From: Aquanectria penicillioides
Lineage: Eukaryota; Ascomycota; Sordariomycetes; Hypocreales; Nectriaceae
Reading direction: 5' to 3'
NCBI GenBank assembly: GCA_003415625.1
Contig: PYIU01000001.1
Coordinates: forward strand, 4,650,746-4,714,745
DNA length: 64,000 nucleotides
The notes under the pieces: generated by a model
What the model was told of the DNA's origin: nothing
Seen by the model: the letters and a program-made list of their open reading frames with translations, nothing else
The model's database searches: none
Shown here: positions 22,293-34,247 of the stretch, piece by piece
How the letters are laid out: the number at the start of each line of letters is the position of its first letter
Numbering within the stretch: position 1 is the stretch's first letter
Position numbers and translations under genes: made by a program

Positions 22293-25200
22293 ATGCTCGA
22301 GAGAACGGCAGCCAGCCTGGAATCATGCAGCCTCCAGCGTGTTCTTCCCAAACCTGCCAAGAGCTGTCGTCGGCTGCACACGGCTTTCTGGCAACATGGA
22401 GCCTCCGCCATTGATCTCGCCAATGCCTGGCCTGGCCTTTCTCGCGCTGCTGAGGCCGAGCCTGTCGATTGCGAATATTCACCCCATAGGCCGCAGCAGA
22501 CATTGATGGCATCGGCCTTCTTGCTGGACTTCCTCTACCCCAGCACCACTCTCCCACTATTGCGCCGAATATACCCCAAGCTACCCAGGGCTGAGGATGG
22601 GCGCCAAAAGGCCATTATACCACGGAGACGGCAGTTCTCATCCACCGCTGCAGACCCTTCCTTCGAACCGACGACCGTAAATACCCCAGGATTGAATGTC
22701 GAAAACCATAGTCTTGACGACCCCGATCGAACCCCACTAGCGAACAACCCCCAAGAAGCGCTTAGACGACTCGAACAACTATTAGCAGTTGGTAATGGCA
22801 CTCAATTTGTAGAAGTTTGGGACCTCTACAACAACCTTGATCATGGGGATCGGGTGGCGTTGCGGGCTGACGTGGTTATGTATCTCGTTCAGTCGCACGG
22901 CATTGTGGAGAATGGGAGAGCTATCTCTATTTTTCGGCAAATCCCTGTTGATGATTGGGACAATGATATTCTTGCCTCAGGAATTCTTCTGCTCTTGCGA
23001 TCAGGAGACTTATCATCTGCTATTGACCAGTTCAAGATTGGCCTGAGCTCGAATGGTCTGATTGGCGGTCTCGAGTACCTCCTCGCGGATGCGATTACGT
23101 CGAGAAGATGGAATGTAGCATTGGATGTCTGGATTGCATACTATACTGCCGAGTTAAAACGGAATCCTAGGCAGAAGCCGACTACACAACCGTTGGCGGA
23201 ACTCAAGGGTATTCCGAACCAAGGCAACCTGTATTTTGGCTTCCGAAGCTATTTGGCAGCAGAAGGTGCAGACTATCGGCACAAAATAAAGGCCTCATTA
23301 ATATCCGACATGGCCTTCCGAGTATTTCAGAGACACTTTGCGGAAATGGCATTACTTGAGCCTTGCGCTCCCGATCAAGCTGGAGTGATCCTCGAAACCC
23401 TCAACGATGTTGACCTCTACAACGCCTACTTCGAACTCATGTTTGTTCGCTGGTACGATAAATTGGAGCAAAGGCCCAATATGAACAAGCTTGCCGCAAT
23501 GTACGATAAATTTCGAGAACTACCAGATGCGATGCCCACCATGAACGTCCTCCGAGGAATGTGGAAAGTTTACTTTCCAAAGGACATGGCTGGTATTGAG
23601 AACCTGTATCATGATTGGATTCGATTGAAGGGCGGTTTGAACAGGTGGGCTTATGAAAAGTATCTCAAGCTCTACGCGATGAGGGGCGAGGTTGAGGTTG
23701 TCGAGAAGCTTTGGGCCGAATTTGTGGCCAGGTACCCAAAAATGCTCAGTACGCCCCGAGGTTTCAGGAGCATCCTGAACGTCTATGCGCAAGCAGGGCT
23801 AGCCACAGAGGCTGAGAGAATAATGGAAGAGATGACAAGCAAGCACAAGGCGATACCGGATATCGATAGCTACAATGTGCTCCTCAAGGCATATGTGAGA
23901 GCCAACGACTACGAGAAGGTGTTGAGCTGCTTTGAGCAAGTCTCCAAGACACACGTGCCGGATTCTTGGACATATGCTCACGTTATGGCCATGAGCTCCA
24001 AGAAAGGCGACTTGGAAACAACCCTCGACTTCTTCCGACGTTCGCAGGAATCTCAGGTGGAGATTTCCAAGGAGATGACACTGGCCTTGGTGGTGGCATA
24101 CTGTCAAAATGAGCTCCTGGAAGAAGCCCTGTCGCTCTGCGTTGAACTCGCGCAACGTGGTCTTACTCACACCACAACTTGGAACCAGCTTATCAACTTC
24201 AACGGCGAGGCTGGTAATATCAAGAACTGCTACACCGTACTTGAGCGTATGAAGGAGTTCGGTATAGATTGGGACGAAGATACTCACCGATTTCTTCTCC
24301 AAGCTCTCGTCAATGTCAACCAGATCCATGCCGCCTATTCTCTGCTCAAGGAGGCTGAGGAAGAGAACATCTTTGTTGTGTCACCAGAACACTACGCCAT
24401 CGTCATGGCTGGTGCCGCTCGCCTTGGACTTCACAGCTTAGTGGACAGCCTTTATTTCCGTCTGAAGAAGTTCAAGATGCGCGTCAATTTTACCGCACTC
24501 GTAGCGGTAGTTGAGTCGGCGGCGCGACAGAAGCCAGGAGTGGAGCGAACTGTGAACATGAGCAAGCAGTTTGTGACCCATTTCCGCGAGGCTATGGCTG
24601 CATCCCAGCAAGAGCCCGGATCTACTGCTACTGAAGGCCCCGTCGGACCCCAATCCGAAAGGAACGCTATACCCAAAACCAACTTCCAAGCTGTCGGCCG
24701 TGGAATCTCTCTCCTTGTCCAACTACGAGAGTTTAGCACGGCTGAGGACCTCATGACTGTCTTTACTGAGATGTATCCTCAATATAGCCAGGCTGGTCAG
24801 TACCCACCAAACATTATGTCGGCCTTGATGTTGGCGCACTACAAAGATGGAGACTTGGACAAGGTCCTGGAGCTTTGGGCAAAGACCTGGGCCAGCGTCT
24901 TGCAAGCTAGCAAAAAAAACAACGGAGAAGGAATCTATGTGGGCAACGAATATGATCTTTCGAGGGTCATAAACGTTGCCATGAGGGCATTCCGAGACAA
25001 AAATGACGCCCAGGGGTTCTCAGACTGCATCGATAATGTTGTCGGCCAAGGGTTCAAGCTCACATGCGCCAATTGGTCACTTGCTGTTCGATATCTTTCC
25101 GAGCTTGGCCGGTGGGAGCGAGCTATGTATTGGTGCGAGAAGATGCTTATGCCGGGATGGCAGGGCTGGAACTGGGGAAGAACCAATAGGGAGAAGGTCC

Positions 25201-25847
25201 TCGCCCGGAACACTCGCGCGTTGAGGGCACCAAAGAATATTGTTTTCCGACTGCAGCAGGAATGGATCAAGCTACGGAAACTGGCTGCTTGGCAGGCTGA
25301 GCTGTCCCGACAACTCGAAAACGTCGAGGAGCGGTTCCCTCGCCTGTACCAAGCCTTTACTACGTCCGACATCGAGACTCTGCAGATGGCGCACAAGATC
25401 GACGCGGAGCGCAAACCTGTGCGGGACCTTGACAAGATCCTCCGCAGCATGCCCTACAGCGAACTCATGAAGGCTAAGGAGGCTTTGTTGAAGCAAATGA
25501 TGAAGGAGCGAAAGCGCGAGAAGCGGTTAGGCATCGAGACGACCACGCCCATGGACCCAGAGGAGCATCTCAAGTGGAAACGAAAACTCCACAGCAAGAT
25601 TCGCAACTATGCGGCAATGTGGGCGCAGCGACGCGAGGAGCAGCTTGCGGAACGAGATGCCAACTCGTCCAACGCGGTAGACCCAGACAAGGTCGTTGCC
25701 CGCGAGCGCATCGGCTACTGGAACGGCTTCTTCGACCGTTACGACCAGCGTCCTCACCGGGACCCCCAACCTAGGCTCGCTGCATCGCAGGGCAAGGGAG
25801 GCCACCATCGATCCGGCCACAGACCACAACACCAAACTAGAATATGA
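22293..25847 (+). CDS. Large mitochondrial pentatricopeptide-repeat protein (CYA-5-like)
   Basis: A single exon of 1184 residues from the ATG at 22293 (MLERTAASLESCSLQRVL). The N-terminus and the LHTAFWQHGA and FLLDFLYPSTT elements resemble the fungal CYA-5 type of PPR protein, which supports cytochrome oxidase subunit 1 expression in mitochondria. Helical 35-residue repeats are clear at about residues 500-720 (DSYNVLLKAYVRANDYEKVL, TWNQLINFNGEAGNIKNCY). The C-terminus is long, basic and coiled (KMMKERKREKRLG-like, then a conserved KRKLHSKIRNYAAMWAQRRE block). Proteins of this group bind organellar RNA; the exact target is inference. Upstream codons back to 22200 remain open, but the first ATG is at 22293. 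Confidence 0.9.
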   Translation: MLERTAASLESCSLQRVLPKPAKSCRRLHTAFWQHGASAIDLANAWPGLSRAAEAEPVDCEYSPHRPQQTLMASAFLLDFLYPSTTLPLLRRIYPKLPRAEDGRQKAIIPRRRQFSSTAADPSFEPTTVNTPGLNVENHSLDDPDRTPLANNPQEALRRLEQLLAVGNGTQFVEVWDLYNNLDHGDRVALRADVVMYLVQSHGIVENGRAISIFRQIPVDDWDNDILASGILLLLRSGDLSSAIDQFKIGLSSNGLIGGLEYLLADAITSRRWNVALDVWIAYYTAELKRNPRQKPTTQPLAELKGIPNQGNLYFGFRSYLAAEGADYRHKIKASLISDMAFRVFQRHFAEMALLEPCAPDQAGVILETLNDVDLYNAYFELMFVRWYDKLEQRPNMNKLAAMYDKFRELPDAMPTMNVLRGMWKVYFPKDMAGIENLYHDWIRLKGGLNRWAYEKYLKLYAMRGEVEVVEKLWAEFVARYPKMLSTPRGFRSILNVYAQAGLATEAERIMEEMTSKHKAIPDIDSYNVLLKAYVRANDYEKVLSCFEQVSKTHVPDSWTYAHVMAMSSKKGDLETTLDFFRRSQESQVEISKEMTLALVVAYCQNELLEEALSLCVELAQRGLTHTTTWNQLINFNGEAGNIKNCYTVLERMKEFGIDWDEDTHRFLLQALVNVNQIHAAYSLLKEAEEENIFVVSPEHYAIVMAGAARLGLHSLVDSLYFRLKKFKMRVNFTALVAVVESAARQKPGVERTVNMSKQFVTHFREAMAASQQEPGSTATEGPVGPQSERNAIPKTNFQAVGRGISLLVQLREFSTAEDLMTVFTEMYPQYSQAGQYPPNIMSALMLAHYKDGDLDKVLELWAKTWASVLQASKKNNGEGIYVGNEYDLSRVINVAMRAFRDKNDAQGFSDCIDNVVGQGFKLTCANWSLAVRYLSELGRWERAMYWCEKMLMPGWQGWNWGRTNREKVLARNTRALRAPKNIVFRLQQEWIKLRKLAAWQAELSRQLENVEERFPRLYQAFTTSDIETLQMAHKIDAERKPVRDLDKILRSMPYSELMKAKEALLKQMMKERKREKRLGIETTTPMDPEEHLKWKRKLHSKIRNYAAMWAQRREEQLAERDANSSNAVDPDKVVARERIGYWNGFFDRYDQRPHRDPQPRLAASQGKGGHHRSGHRPQHQTRI

Positions 25848-26451
25848 ACCGTTATGAAGTGGTGAACCGCTACAGGGAAAAGGCTTGTATTTCCAATGCC
25901 ACGTATTAGATAGAGCTGGATAGATTTCGTGGGTATTTGTATGATGGTGCGCAATAGAGGACGGGTTCTACTAACCACATGAGCAGATGAAGTTGCAGCA
26001 TTTACGATGTTTGGCGAGGATGAGACGAGATGAGATGTGTATTCGTATATGTACAAAAACCCTCCTGAGCATTTGCACCCTGTACTTTTGTATAATAAGA
26101 AAACAAAAACCCTTTATCGTTTTACACCTCTATGGGGGTTGAAAATCATGGTGCCTATGTACCGTCCTATCGAAAAGATATTTTGGCCCAGTCCCATATC
26201 AAGCTGGTATCAATTAACGCCATTTCTCCAGATCCCCAAAAGGGCAAAAAAACTCAATTTCCGTTCCTTCTCCGAGCACTTTAAAAGACAAAAAACTCCA
26301 TAATCTCCATGTAAACCATTCTATATGTCGCTTAACCCTCTGTGTTTGAGCAACCAATCTCAAAGGATGATTCTTGTCGAGGGCATGGTGAGTGAGATGT
26401 TTATTTACAAATCCATTATTGCAATAAGGATATGGCAGGCCCTATACGCGA
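25848..26451. other. Convergent intergenic region
   Basis: It is the shared 3' flank of the PPR gene (plus) and the Atos-like gene (minus). AT-rich, no gene seen. Confidence 0.6.
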
Positions 26452-28901
26452 TTAGGGGGCCACATCTTCGTCTGTTGGCTTGTGTGGTGGTGGCGGTGGC
26501 TTCACACCCAGAGACCGCAGCCGTTGCGAGAGTAAGCCTTCAGCGCCATTCGGTGAGCCAGTTCCGGTGGCGGAGAAGGCATTGCCACCATAACCAAAGT
26601 CCCCCTTGCTGAGCTTCTCGTACATGGTCGGGCTCCAGGGCGTGGAAGGATTGATTGCCGAGTCCTTCGTCGATGGCCGACTGGCCTGGGATGAGTCCGG
26701 CGATCGAATCCCGCTGACGCCAGCCGTCATTGTAGTGGAGGTGCTGACATCGCTGCCCATACGATCGTGTGCCGGGAAGGAGAACGGAATTGGCTCAATT
26801 GGATGCGTGTTGCCGGCAGCGAATGACCCCGAGGCAGCATTTCCATAAGCGTTGGCTGCAGGGAAGATACCGTCCATCATGTCAAATGCCTGACTTGACG
26901 ACCCCAAAGGAAACCCTGCACTTCGCCTGCGCCAGGCTTTGTCAGCAGCCAACATGGCACCTGGGCCTGAAGTTGCTGGTGTGGGAGGATGCATGACCCG
27001 GATTGGCTTGTACGGGGTGAAACGCGGTTCCGGCCAGGTCGTCTCATTGCGCAGCTTTTCCTTGCCATCCGGCACCCGGTTCGCAAAGACGATACGGATG
27101 CTCTTGTAAAGGTAGAATCGACCCTTGGCTGGTGAGCAGATGTGCAGATGAACGAGGTATCGGAGGATAGGCCGGTCCAGAGAATCCAGTTCAGATGTTG
27201 AAGGAATGTTGTCAATAATGGGCCCAGCTGAGTAGCTGCGTTGCCGAGTAAACGTCTTAGTCCCAGGCTCCATACCCGTGAGATCGTAGGGCACGAGGAA
27301 CAGCTTCACTGCCGTCTTATTTTGGTTTTTGATGATGATCTGGATTTGCCCTTTTTCTGGAATCCGATAGCTTCCCCCAGGGGGCGCTTTAGCTGCTCCA
27401 GATTTTCGCTTTGCCCTTGAATTTCGGCGAATGTCACGTTCAGGGCTTTGACTAGGCATCAAATCCACATCGTCTTCAATTGACTTTCTTTCGGCATACC
27501 GACTTTGAGCTTTTCGCTTTGCTCTCTGCTCTTCGTCAGGGTTGGAGAGCCCGTTCTCCAGATCAATCTGGCCAACATACGGACTGGGTCCATCATCCGA
27601 ATTAGATCGTCCATGAGGCGTACTGCTGTAACTGTAATACACGGCTGGGAACGAGAGAGTGACATGAGGTGGACATCTAAGGCTTGATTTGCACTTGCCC
27701 TTTCCAAGAACACCAATCTGAGCTAGGAACTCTAGCGGCTTTGAGGGTGTGGTAGACATACGACCACGGAGGATACTCTCTTCGTAAGATCCAACCATGG
27801 AAGCGTGATGCAGAGGCGAGGAGTCGGACACCACGGAAGACCGGCGAGAACGCAGGAAAGCTGGCGTTTGAGGCGAGGCTTCGAACTGGTGCCCCTGGAA
27901 GAAGCTTGGAGTGGAAGTCAGGGATCTTCGGGTTGGTGTGCTTGGTAGGGAAATGATTCTCTTCGATATAAAGGCATTCGGTGGCTCAAAGAATGCCGTG
28001 GGGAAGGGGATACGAAGGGAGATGAGATGGCCGAATTCGAAGTGTAGCGGCGAGAATTGAGCCGACTTGAGAAATCGATGCCGTCCAGCGGCATGGACAA
28101 GTCAAGTTCCTCATAGCTTTCTGACTGCACGAGCGGACTGGTGGGTGGCTTGTAGACAAAACTTGACGAGAAAGATGACGACAGAGGTGACGTGTATGGT
28201 TGAAAACTCTCAGCACTCTCAGAAAACGGAATCGACTGATCGATATGGAAAGATGCAAAGTCTCGCGGGGGAGAGGTGGCAATCCACTGGTCTTCTACAG
28301 CAGGGTGACTGTCGATATGTGCTCGGCTCATGGGCCTTGCCTGACCCTCTGTCGCAGGGTCGTCTTTGGTGAAGTCACCACTGTGTAGAGCAGACCTAGG
28401 CCGCTCGATGCTGAGGCCATCTCGAAGCCTGTCGTCACACCCATCGTGGCTATCTGTCTTATCTGGGGTGATCTGGGCAGGAGGCAAGAGACTCGAGGAT
28501 TCGGACGGAGTCTGGGGTCTTTTGGGTGTGGTGGGAGGGTTGGTGTGCTGGAGAAGAGACTCGAGCTGCAGGAGCAATGTTAGCACGTAGGAACAAGACA
28601 TTGGAGGAACAAGCAACGGGTGATGCGTGGGCCGCAATGTACATACGTGACGGTTCGGGATCCATGTAGGAGACTGGGCTCGCTTCAACTTCTCGATGAG
28701 AGCAGCACGGTCCGATATCGCGGGCTCATTGTCGGATTTTGGAATCTGGGAATGACGCGGGCTGTCGGAGATTGGGCCCTCGCAGAGGTCAGTGCGGATG
28801 CTTTCCTCAGAGAGACGCCTCCGGCTGGTTGGCACACCGCTGACGGGAGACGGGTCGACCGGGGAATTGTGATGGTCGAGGTCGTCCTGAAAGATGGGCA
28901 T
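26452..28901 (-). CDS. Atos/FAM214-like protein (DUF4210 plus chromosome-segregation-type domain), one apparent frameshift
   Basis: Exons are 28901-28647 and 28565-26452; the intron begins GTATGT and ends TGCAG. The first half is Ser/Pro-rich and disordered. From about residue 340 comes the DUF4210 signature GSYEESILRGRMSTTPSKPL, then CPPHVTLSFPAVYYSY. At about 480-610 is the second Atos domain with YRIPEKGQIQIIIKNQNKTA and YLVHLHICSPAKGRFYLYKS. The metazoan Atos proteins act as transcription or migration regulators; the fungal role is unknown. As given, the frame stops at 27918 right after YQAHQP. One extra C at 27930-27932 (GGG on +) joins it to RRSLTSTPSFFQGHQF and yields 789 residues. Likely a consensus error. 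Confidence 0.85.
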
Positions 28902-31067
28902 GGTGAATACGGGGGCGGTAGCAGCGCTGGGGAGTGGGAGTCACAGCGAGGCTGTAGACCCGGGCGATGTTCGTCATGAATGGGATCGGCACGGTTTGGC
29001 AGGTAGCAGAAGGCGAGAGCTGGGCATGAGCTTTCGCTTTGCGCCTTCAGCTACCTTTAGGTTAGTCGGGTGAGAAGGAAAACTTCAAGGTGAGGCGGAG
29101 GTGGATATCATGCCATGCAGGTGGCTGTCAGGGCACCCCGTGGGTCTGGAGATGGATCTGGGATCGTGGGACGTCATCCACGGATCTGATGACGATGGGT
29201 CGGCGAGGAGTGAGCCTATCCTTTTTCCGGCCTCCGTCTTGTTCCGAGCGGTGGTGTTTGGCAGCGCAACAGAGGATCTTAAAAAGGATACGGACAAGAG
29301 AGATGCTAATGGGAAATAAAAAAGAGACGGGCTGCGGAGAGAACAAGATCTGGCGGATATGTATTACTTGTTATGATACGACGTCGACGTCGACATCAAG
29401 GTAGCGCGTAGAGGAGCTTAACCCTGGCAGTAGCGGCGACAGCAATGAACAACACACAGCGGCACGAGCGGCGCCGATGGCGGTGAAAGTGAATCATTCC
29501 CCCAAAGGCACCTGGGAGCCAGAGACGACCCAAGAAAAGACCCAAAGCAGCCCAGGGTCCAGCCAAAGCGAACCTGTGTTGGGTAAAGTTATCGGGCGGC
29601 GGGCAAGTGGAGAGTGGAGAGTGGAGAGATCAAAGTGGAGAGAGCTTGTGACTTGTGAGTGTGACTGTGACTCTGCAGTGCGGGAGTGTGAGGGCAGGAG
29701 CGCCTGAGTTGTTGAAATAAATGGATGTGCCTAGTCCAGCCAAGTGCAGCAAAAGCCAAAGAAGGTCGCTGCTTTTCCCCGGAAATGGGAGGAGACAAGC
29801 ATGGTAGGAGTGACTTGAGTGAAAAAAAAATAAAAAAATAAGCCGGCAATGGTCGGAGCTTGAGTGACAAACAGACAAATGCAAATCGGCTATGATCGCC
29901 ACTCAAACATGCAACGTACTTTCTAGCTCACCACCACCACACGACGTGCTCGGTGGATGTTCCCGCAAACCGCAAACTACTACGGGCACTCATCTGCACG
30001 CCTATCGCTAGGGCGGGTCCTCTGGTCTTTTCGGGCCAATTCAACCCAAGGCGGCCATCCCTTCGTCCACTGAACACACTGGGGTTCTGGGGGGCTGGTT
30101 CTTCCTAGCGCACCACGCCACACTGGACATCTAGGATGAGACTCACTAAATTCGGCCGCCGTAGCAGCTGGAGGCCAGAAGCGTACCTGCCGTCGGCAAC
30201 CAGCAGGGAGGGTTACCGGCCTCAGCAGTATCCCAAGATGCGCTCAGCTGCCGTTTTCACCTTCACTAATCACTGGCTGTCCCAAATCATCGGGTGGGGG
30301 AGAGACCCTGGCGGCTCCCTCCCCTTGAATCCATTGTTCCAAGGCCGTGACCTGTTGAGTGTTGAATTTGTGTATTGGCATTTTCTGACGTGGGCTTATC
30401 GAACAGCGCCCACCAGCCAGCGGTGTGCTGTCGACGATCCGTCTGGGCATCGTTTGGTCCAGGTTGCATCTCATATTCCTGCAGCCTGCTTCTGCGTTTA
30501 ATGGCAACTTGCATTTCTCTGTGTTGGTGGCACGAGGTCGTTCTCCTTGCTTTCTGGCTCCTAATACCATACGCGCCCGTGACTAAATCATGGCGTACCA
30601 TTATTACTCCAATGTGTCAATGCGACTGACCATGACCATGACCTGTCACGGCATCCTCACTATGCCTCGTCAGGCCACCACAAGCCCTCTCATTCATCGG
30701 CTGCTTGCTTCTGCATTACGCTTTCGGCCATGCTACATACAGGACCTCCTGTCAGCTCATTATCGTGTTCATCTAAACAACACGACATTGCTTTGCTTCC
30801 GACTTTCGCCTTGTCCTCCGTGAGCTGCCGTGTCCCGGCCTGTCTCGTAGTCACTTCCGGCTCCACCCTCCCGGCCCGACGCCCGCCTCGCACCGTGAGC
30901 ACACCGTGAATACACCGTGAACACACCACGCCACATGACGGCGCACGCCCCAGGGCCCCACTTTGCACACCTGGCTCTCACCGAGCGAGCTTCAATCCTG
31001 GCACAATTCTCAGTGGTCCTTTTGACGTCCGCACTTGACAAGCAAATACTCATCGCATTTGCCCATC
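28902..31067. other. 2.2-kb divergent intergenic region
   Basis: Promoter region shared by the Atos-like gene (minus) and FYV7 (plus). No gene is supported. It contains an A-rich tract (29821-29842) and a short tandem repeat near 30891-30927. Confidence 0.5.
30890..30927. repeat. Short tandem repeat CACCGTGAnnA
   Basis: Three near-identical 11-base units (CACCGTGAGCA, CACCGTGAATA, CACCGTGAACA) followed by a partial fourth, about 140 bases upstream of FYV7. Confidence 0.75.
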
Positions 31068-31797
31068 ATGGCCCCAAAACGCCCCGTTGAAACACCAGAG
31101 GCTGACACTGGGGCAAAGAAAGCTAAACATGGCTTCAGAGTCGGCCCTGAGAATTTGCCCGACGGCCCTTGGCGCCGAAAAGGTTCGTCACTCATCTCAC
31201 CTTGAGAATTTTTCTTCGCCGTTCATAACGCATCATTCGTGCAGATAGCGCTGACAATGTACCCCCTCAGTGACAAAAATCAAGAAGGAATTGATTCATA
31301 AGGCTAAGGTCAAGAAGGCCTACGCTAAGATCAAGGCTCGCGAGCAGGAGGGTTCTTTGCAGCGGGCCAAACCCTCGGCAACTGACGCCGGTGATGTTGA
31401 TGGTGCTGATGTGGAAAACAAAGAGGCGGATGGGGCCGAGGACCCAATGCACCCTACCAGGCAACTCATGATAGCCGATGAGGACAAGGCACAGGCAAAT
31501 GCAGATCCCACTGAGGATGGTGAGGGTGAGCACGAAGGTGACGGCAGGCGCCGCAGGACACGCCGCCCTGGATACTACGACAAGCAGCTCAAGAAGGCCG
31601 ATGAGCGGCGCTCTCAAGCGGAAGATTGCCAAAAAGAGTTCCAGAGACGAAGGGAGGAGCGTGAGCGCAAGTTGGCCGAGCGAGAGCGGTTCAAGAAAGC
31701 TATGGCTAAGACCCGCGGCCGTGATGGCAAGAAGAAGCTCGGAAGGGAGAGCAGCCTGCTACTCGACAAGGTGAAGAGGATGATGTCAGACAACTAA
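31068..31797 (+). CDS. FYV7: rRNA-processing protein FYV7
   Basis: Exons 31068-31182 and 31271-31797 give 213 residues; the 88-nt intron starts GTTCGT and ends CTCAG. The protein is highly charged. A conserved N-terminal block (FRVGPENLPDGPWRRK, then VTKIKKELIHKAKVKKAY) is followed by an acidic insert, a long Arg/Glu/Lys helix (QKEFQRRREERERKLAERER) and the typical C-terminal end SLLLDKVKRMM. Yeast Fyv7 is a nucleolar factor for 18S rRNA maturation in the small-subunit processome. The fungal acidic insert makes it longer than the 151-residue yeast protein. Confidence 0.88.
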
Positions 31798-34212
31798 GGA
31801 AGGGCGTACTCTGAAAGGCGACTGTGACTACCGAAAAGTTCTGCGGCGTTTTGGGCTTCGTGGGAAGAATATGAGCCGATTATGAGCTCACGACAACTTG
31901 GTCGATACTGTTGACGTTTTCAGCTCGCTTCCGAGACTGAGAATTGGATGTGCTCAGATGTTTATTTCGGGCCTATACTATCGTATTCTACAAATTTCAA
32001 CTTTTTATGATACCGCCTGCACTTCATCTATATGTGACTACAGCTGAGCTCTTGGTCTATGGCTCCTCGGCGACCAACAACAGATGACAAGTCTGGAAGG
32101 GATCAGATGCTGGGCCGTGGTCAGTATCATAACCCGACGATGGGTGGGATCCATTCCGCAATCCGGGGTTTCCACCCTGACCTTCCGGCGGGAGACCCCT
32201 CATCAACCTGCCACAAGTCACCGTACATATTCACATTCACCGCTGCATCTCGACAAAGATCGATAGACGCGAGGCCACCATGCTCTGTCTATCCGCGGTA
32301 GTGACGCCTTGGCAGCCGGTCGGACTTGACTCCGCCGCCACGAGGACGCCTGCCAACATGTCAATTTTCTTGATGATTCGATTGGGCGGAGTGTCCAACA
32401 ACTCCTCACTCCGGAGAGGGGAAAGCAAAATGCATGTTTCAGATCTGAGATGAGTGGTCAAATCTTTGCACAACAACGTGGTTGTGAGGCGTGTGAAGGA
32501 TCAGATGTAAGCCGGATCGCTGCGCAGCTACTTCTCATCCAGCCCAATCGAGCGGGTTGCATAAGCTGGAGATGAGAGACATCTGAGTCTAGACGACGTG
32601 TAACCTCAGCTTCCGCGCGCACCTGGGGGCGGCGACCTTGTTCATGCGACTTGCGCTCAGTCATTTTCACATCCTCCAGAGTGAGACACACAGGCTTCGC
32701 TATAACGGCCACGGGGTATATCCGCTGGTGGTTGTTACAGTCAGGATTTTTATTCTATTTTATTTTATTTGGGGTTCTTATTTTGGTAGTCATGCCAGAA
32801 CATGATGCATCATTGGCGGCATTGATTAGAAGGCTTTGCCCAACAGGGCAGCTCCTTGCTGCACATGGCAATGGGCACGGTGATTCGGTCAGCTTTGCCG
32901 ATACTATCCTTCGCCTTCTCGGTCCGTTGTGGCATTTCAACAAGGGGTGGTGAAAGTGTAATCGGGCGAAACGGGTATCTTGTTCTCTCAACGCCCGCCT
33001 ACGACTTGACAGACAAGGGGAATAAGAGCAGCAAGAGCATTGATCGGCATTTGACAGCTGCCCTTGGCTACGGAGGGTTTCCCCAATGGTCCCCCAATGC
33101 AGGAGAGGTGGGCCATGGGGAGGCCGGCAGGGGAGACCAAGATGCTACCGGGCGTGCCGGCCACTCGCCAGGGGACGAGGTGAAAATCAGCCTCGTGGGT
33201 TGTGTAGCGAGGATGAGACTGGGTTGAGACCTTTCCTTGACATGGATCAGGAGTCGAATCAGCCTTGAGCGGACGGGGATAGTTGGTATGGACGACTAGG
33301 CTATGATCCATCTGCAAGGGACGGCATCAACATCTGTAAGCGTCAACCGAGGAGATCGTACGCCTGCGCCTGGGCGCGCTCCATTCGCGTTTCGATGCTG
33401 CAGTACAGTAGATCAGGGTACGGAATCTAACAGGATTTATGGCCAGTCAAGGCGATCGGCGAGAGCTTGATCATGCCGCGTGGGCGCGTTAGCTTGTGAC
33501 TCGTTGCTTGCACATGTTTTGTCATGTGGCCCAAGGCTCTTTACCTGTGACGTCTGGGCGGAGGAGCACCCGCCAGCGCCGGCGGGTCAAACTTACGCAA
33601 CGATGAGAAATATTAAGGCATGATATGAGCGCTCAGAAAGGACAAGAGGCCCTCATAGCGGTCAAGCATGTAGCACGTACGGTAGTTGGATTGTTGGCGA
33701 CCCACTAGTAGAGGTGAAGAGTTGAAACACGGCTAGGATGACCTAGAGGCCGTGATCACCAAGGATGCGGGAGTGCACATGTGCGCAAGCGTGCCTGGGT
33801 GTGATGGGGGATGGGGCATGGAGGAGGGTCGCCTATGCCCATCTACATAGCGTAGCAACGGGTAATACCTCGTGGAGGGAAAAACATCTGGGCCTGGGTA
33901 GCATCTAGGTTTTGCGTAGGGCCCGTTAGTGGACGGAATTCGGGCGAAACGAGAGCCAGGCAAGGCCGAAGAAGGATTATGGAATCATATGCCGGACATC
34001 GGCGTGCCTATCCGGAAGTGGATGTCGACGCGAGTTTGGAGAATTGAGGAAACGGGGACAAGCAAGTCAATTTCCTCCAAAGAGCAAGGTTTTGGCGTGA
34101 GAGGATGACATCTTGAAACAAAGCGAGAAGGAGAATGGGGTTTGGTGGGTTGATTTCCCGCCCCTCTCCGATGGACGAAGACTGTCTCGATCGAGTTGTC
34201 CAGGGCCTATAG

Positions 34213-34247
34213 CGATGCTTTTCGGACGATGCTTTTCGGACGATGCT
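34213..34247. repeat. 14-bp tandem duplication
   Basis: The unit CGATGCTTTTCGGA occurs twice head to tail (34213-34226, 34227-34240), followed by half a third copy. Confidence 0.85.
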
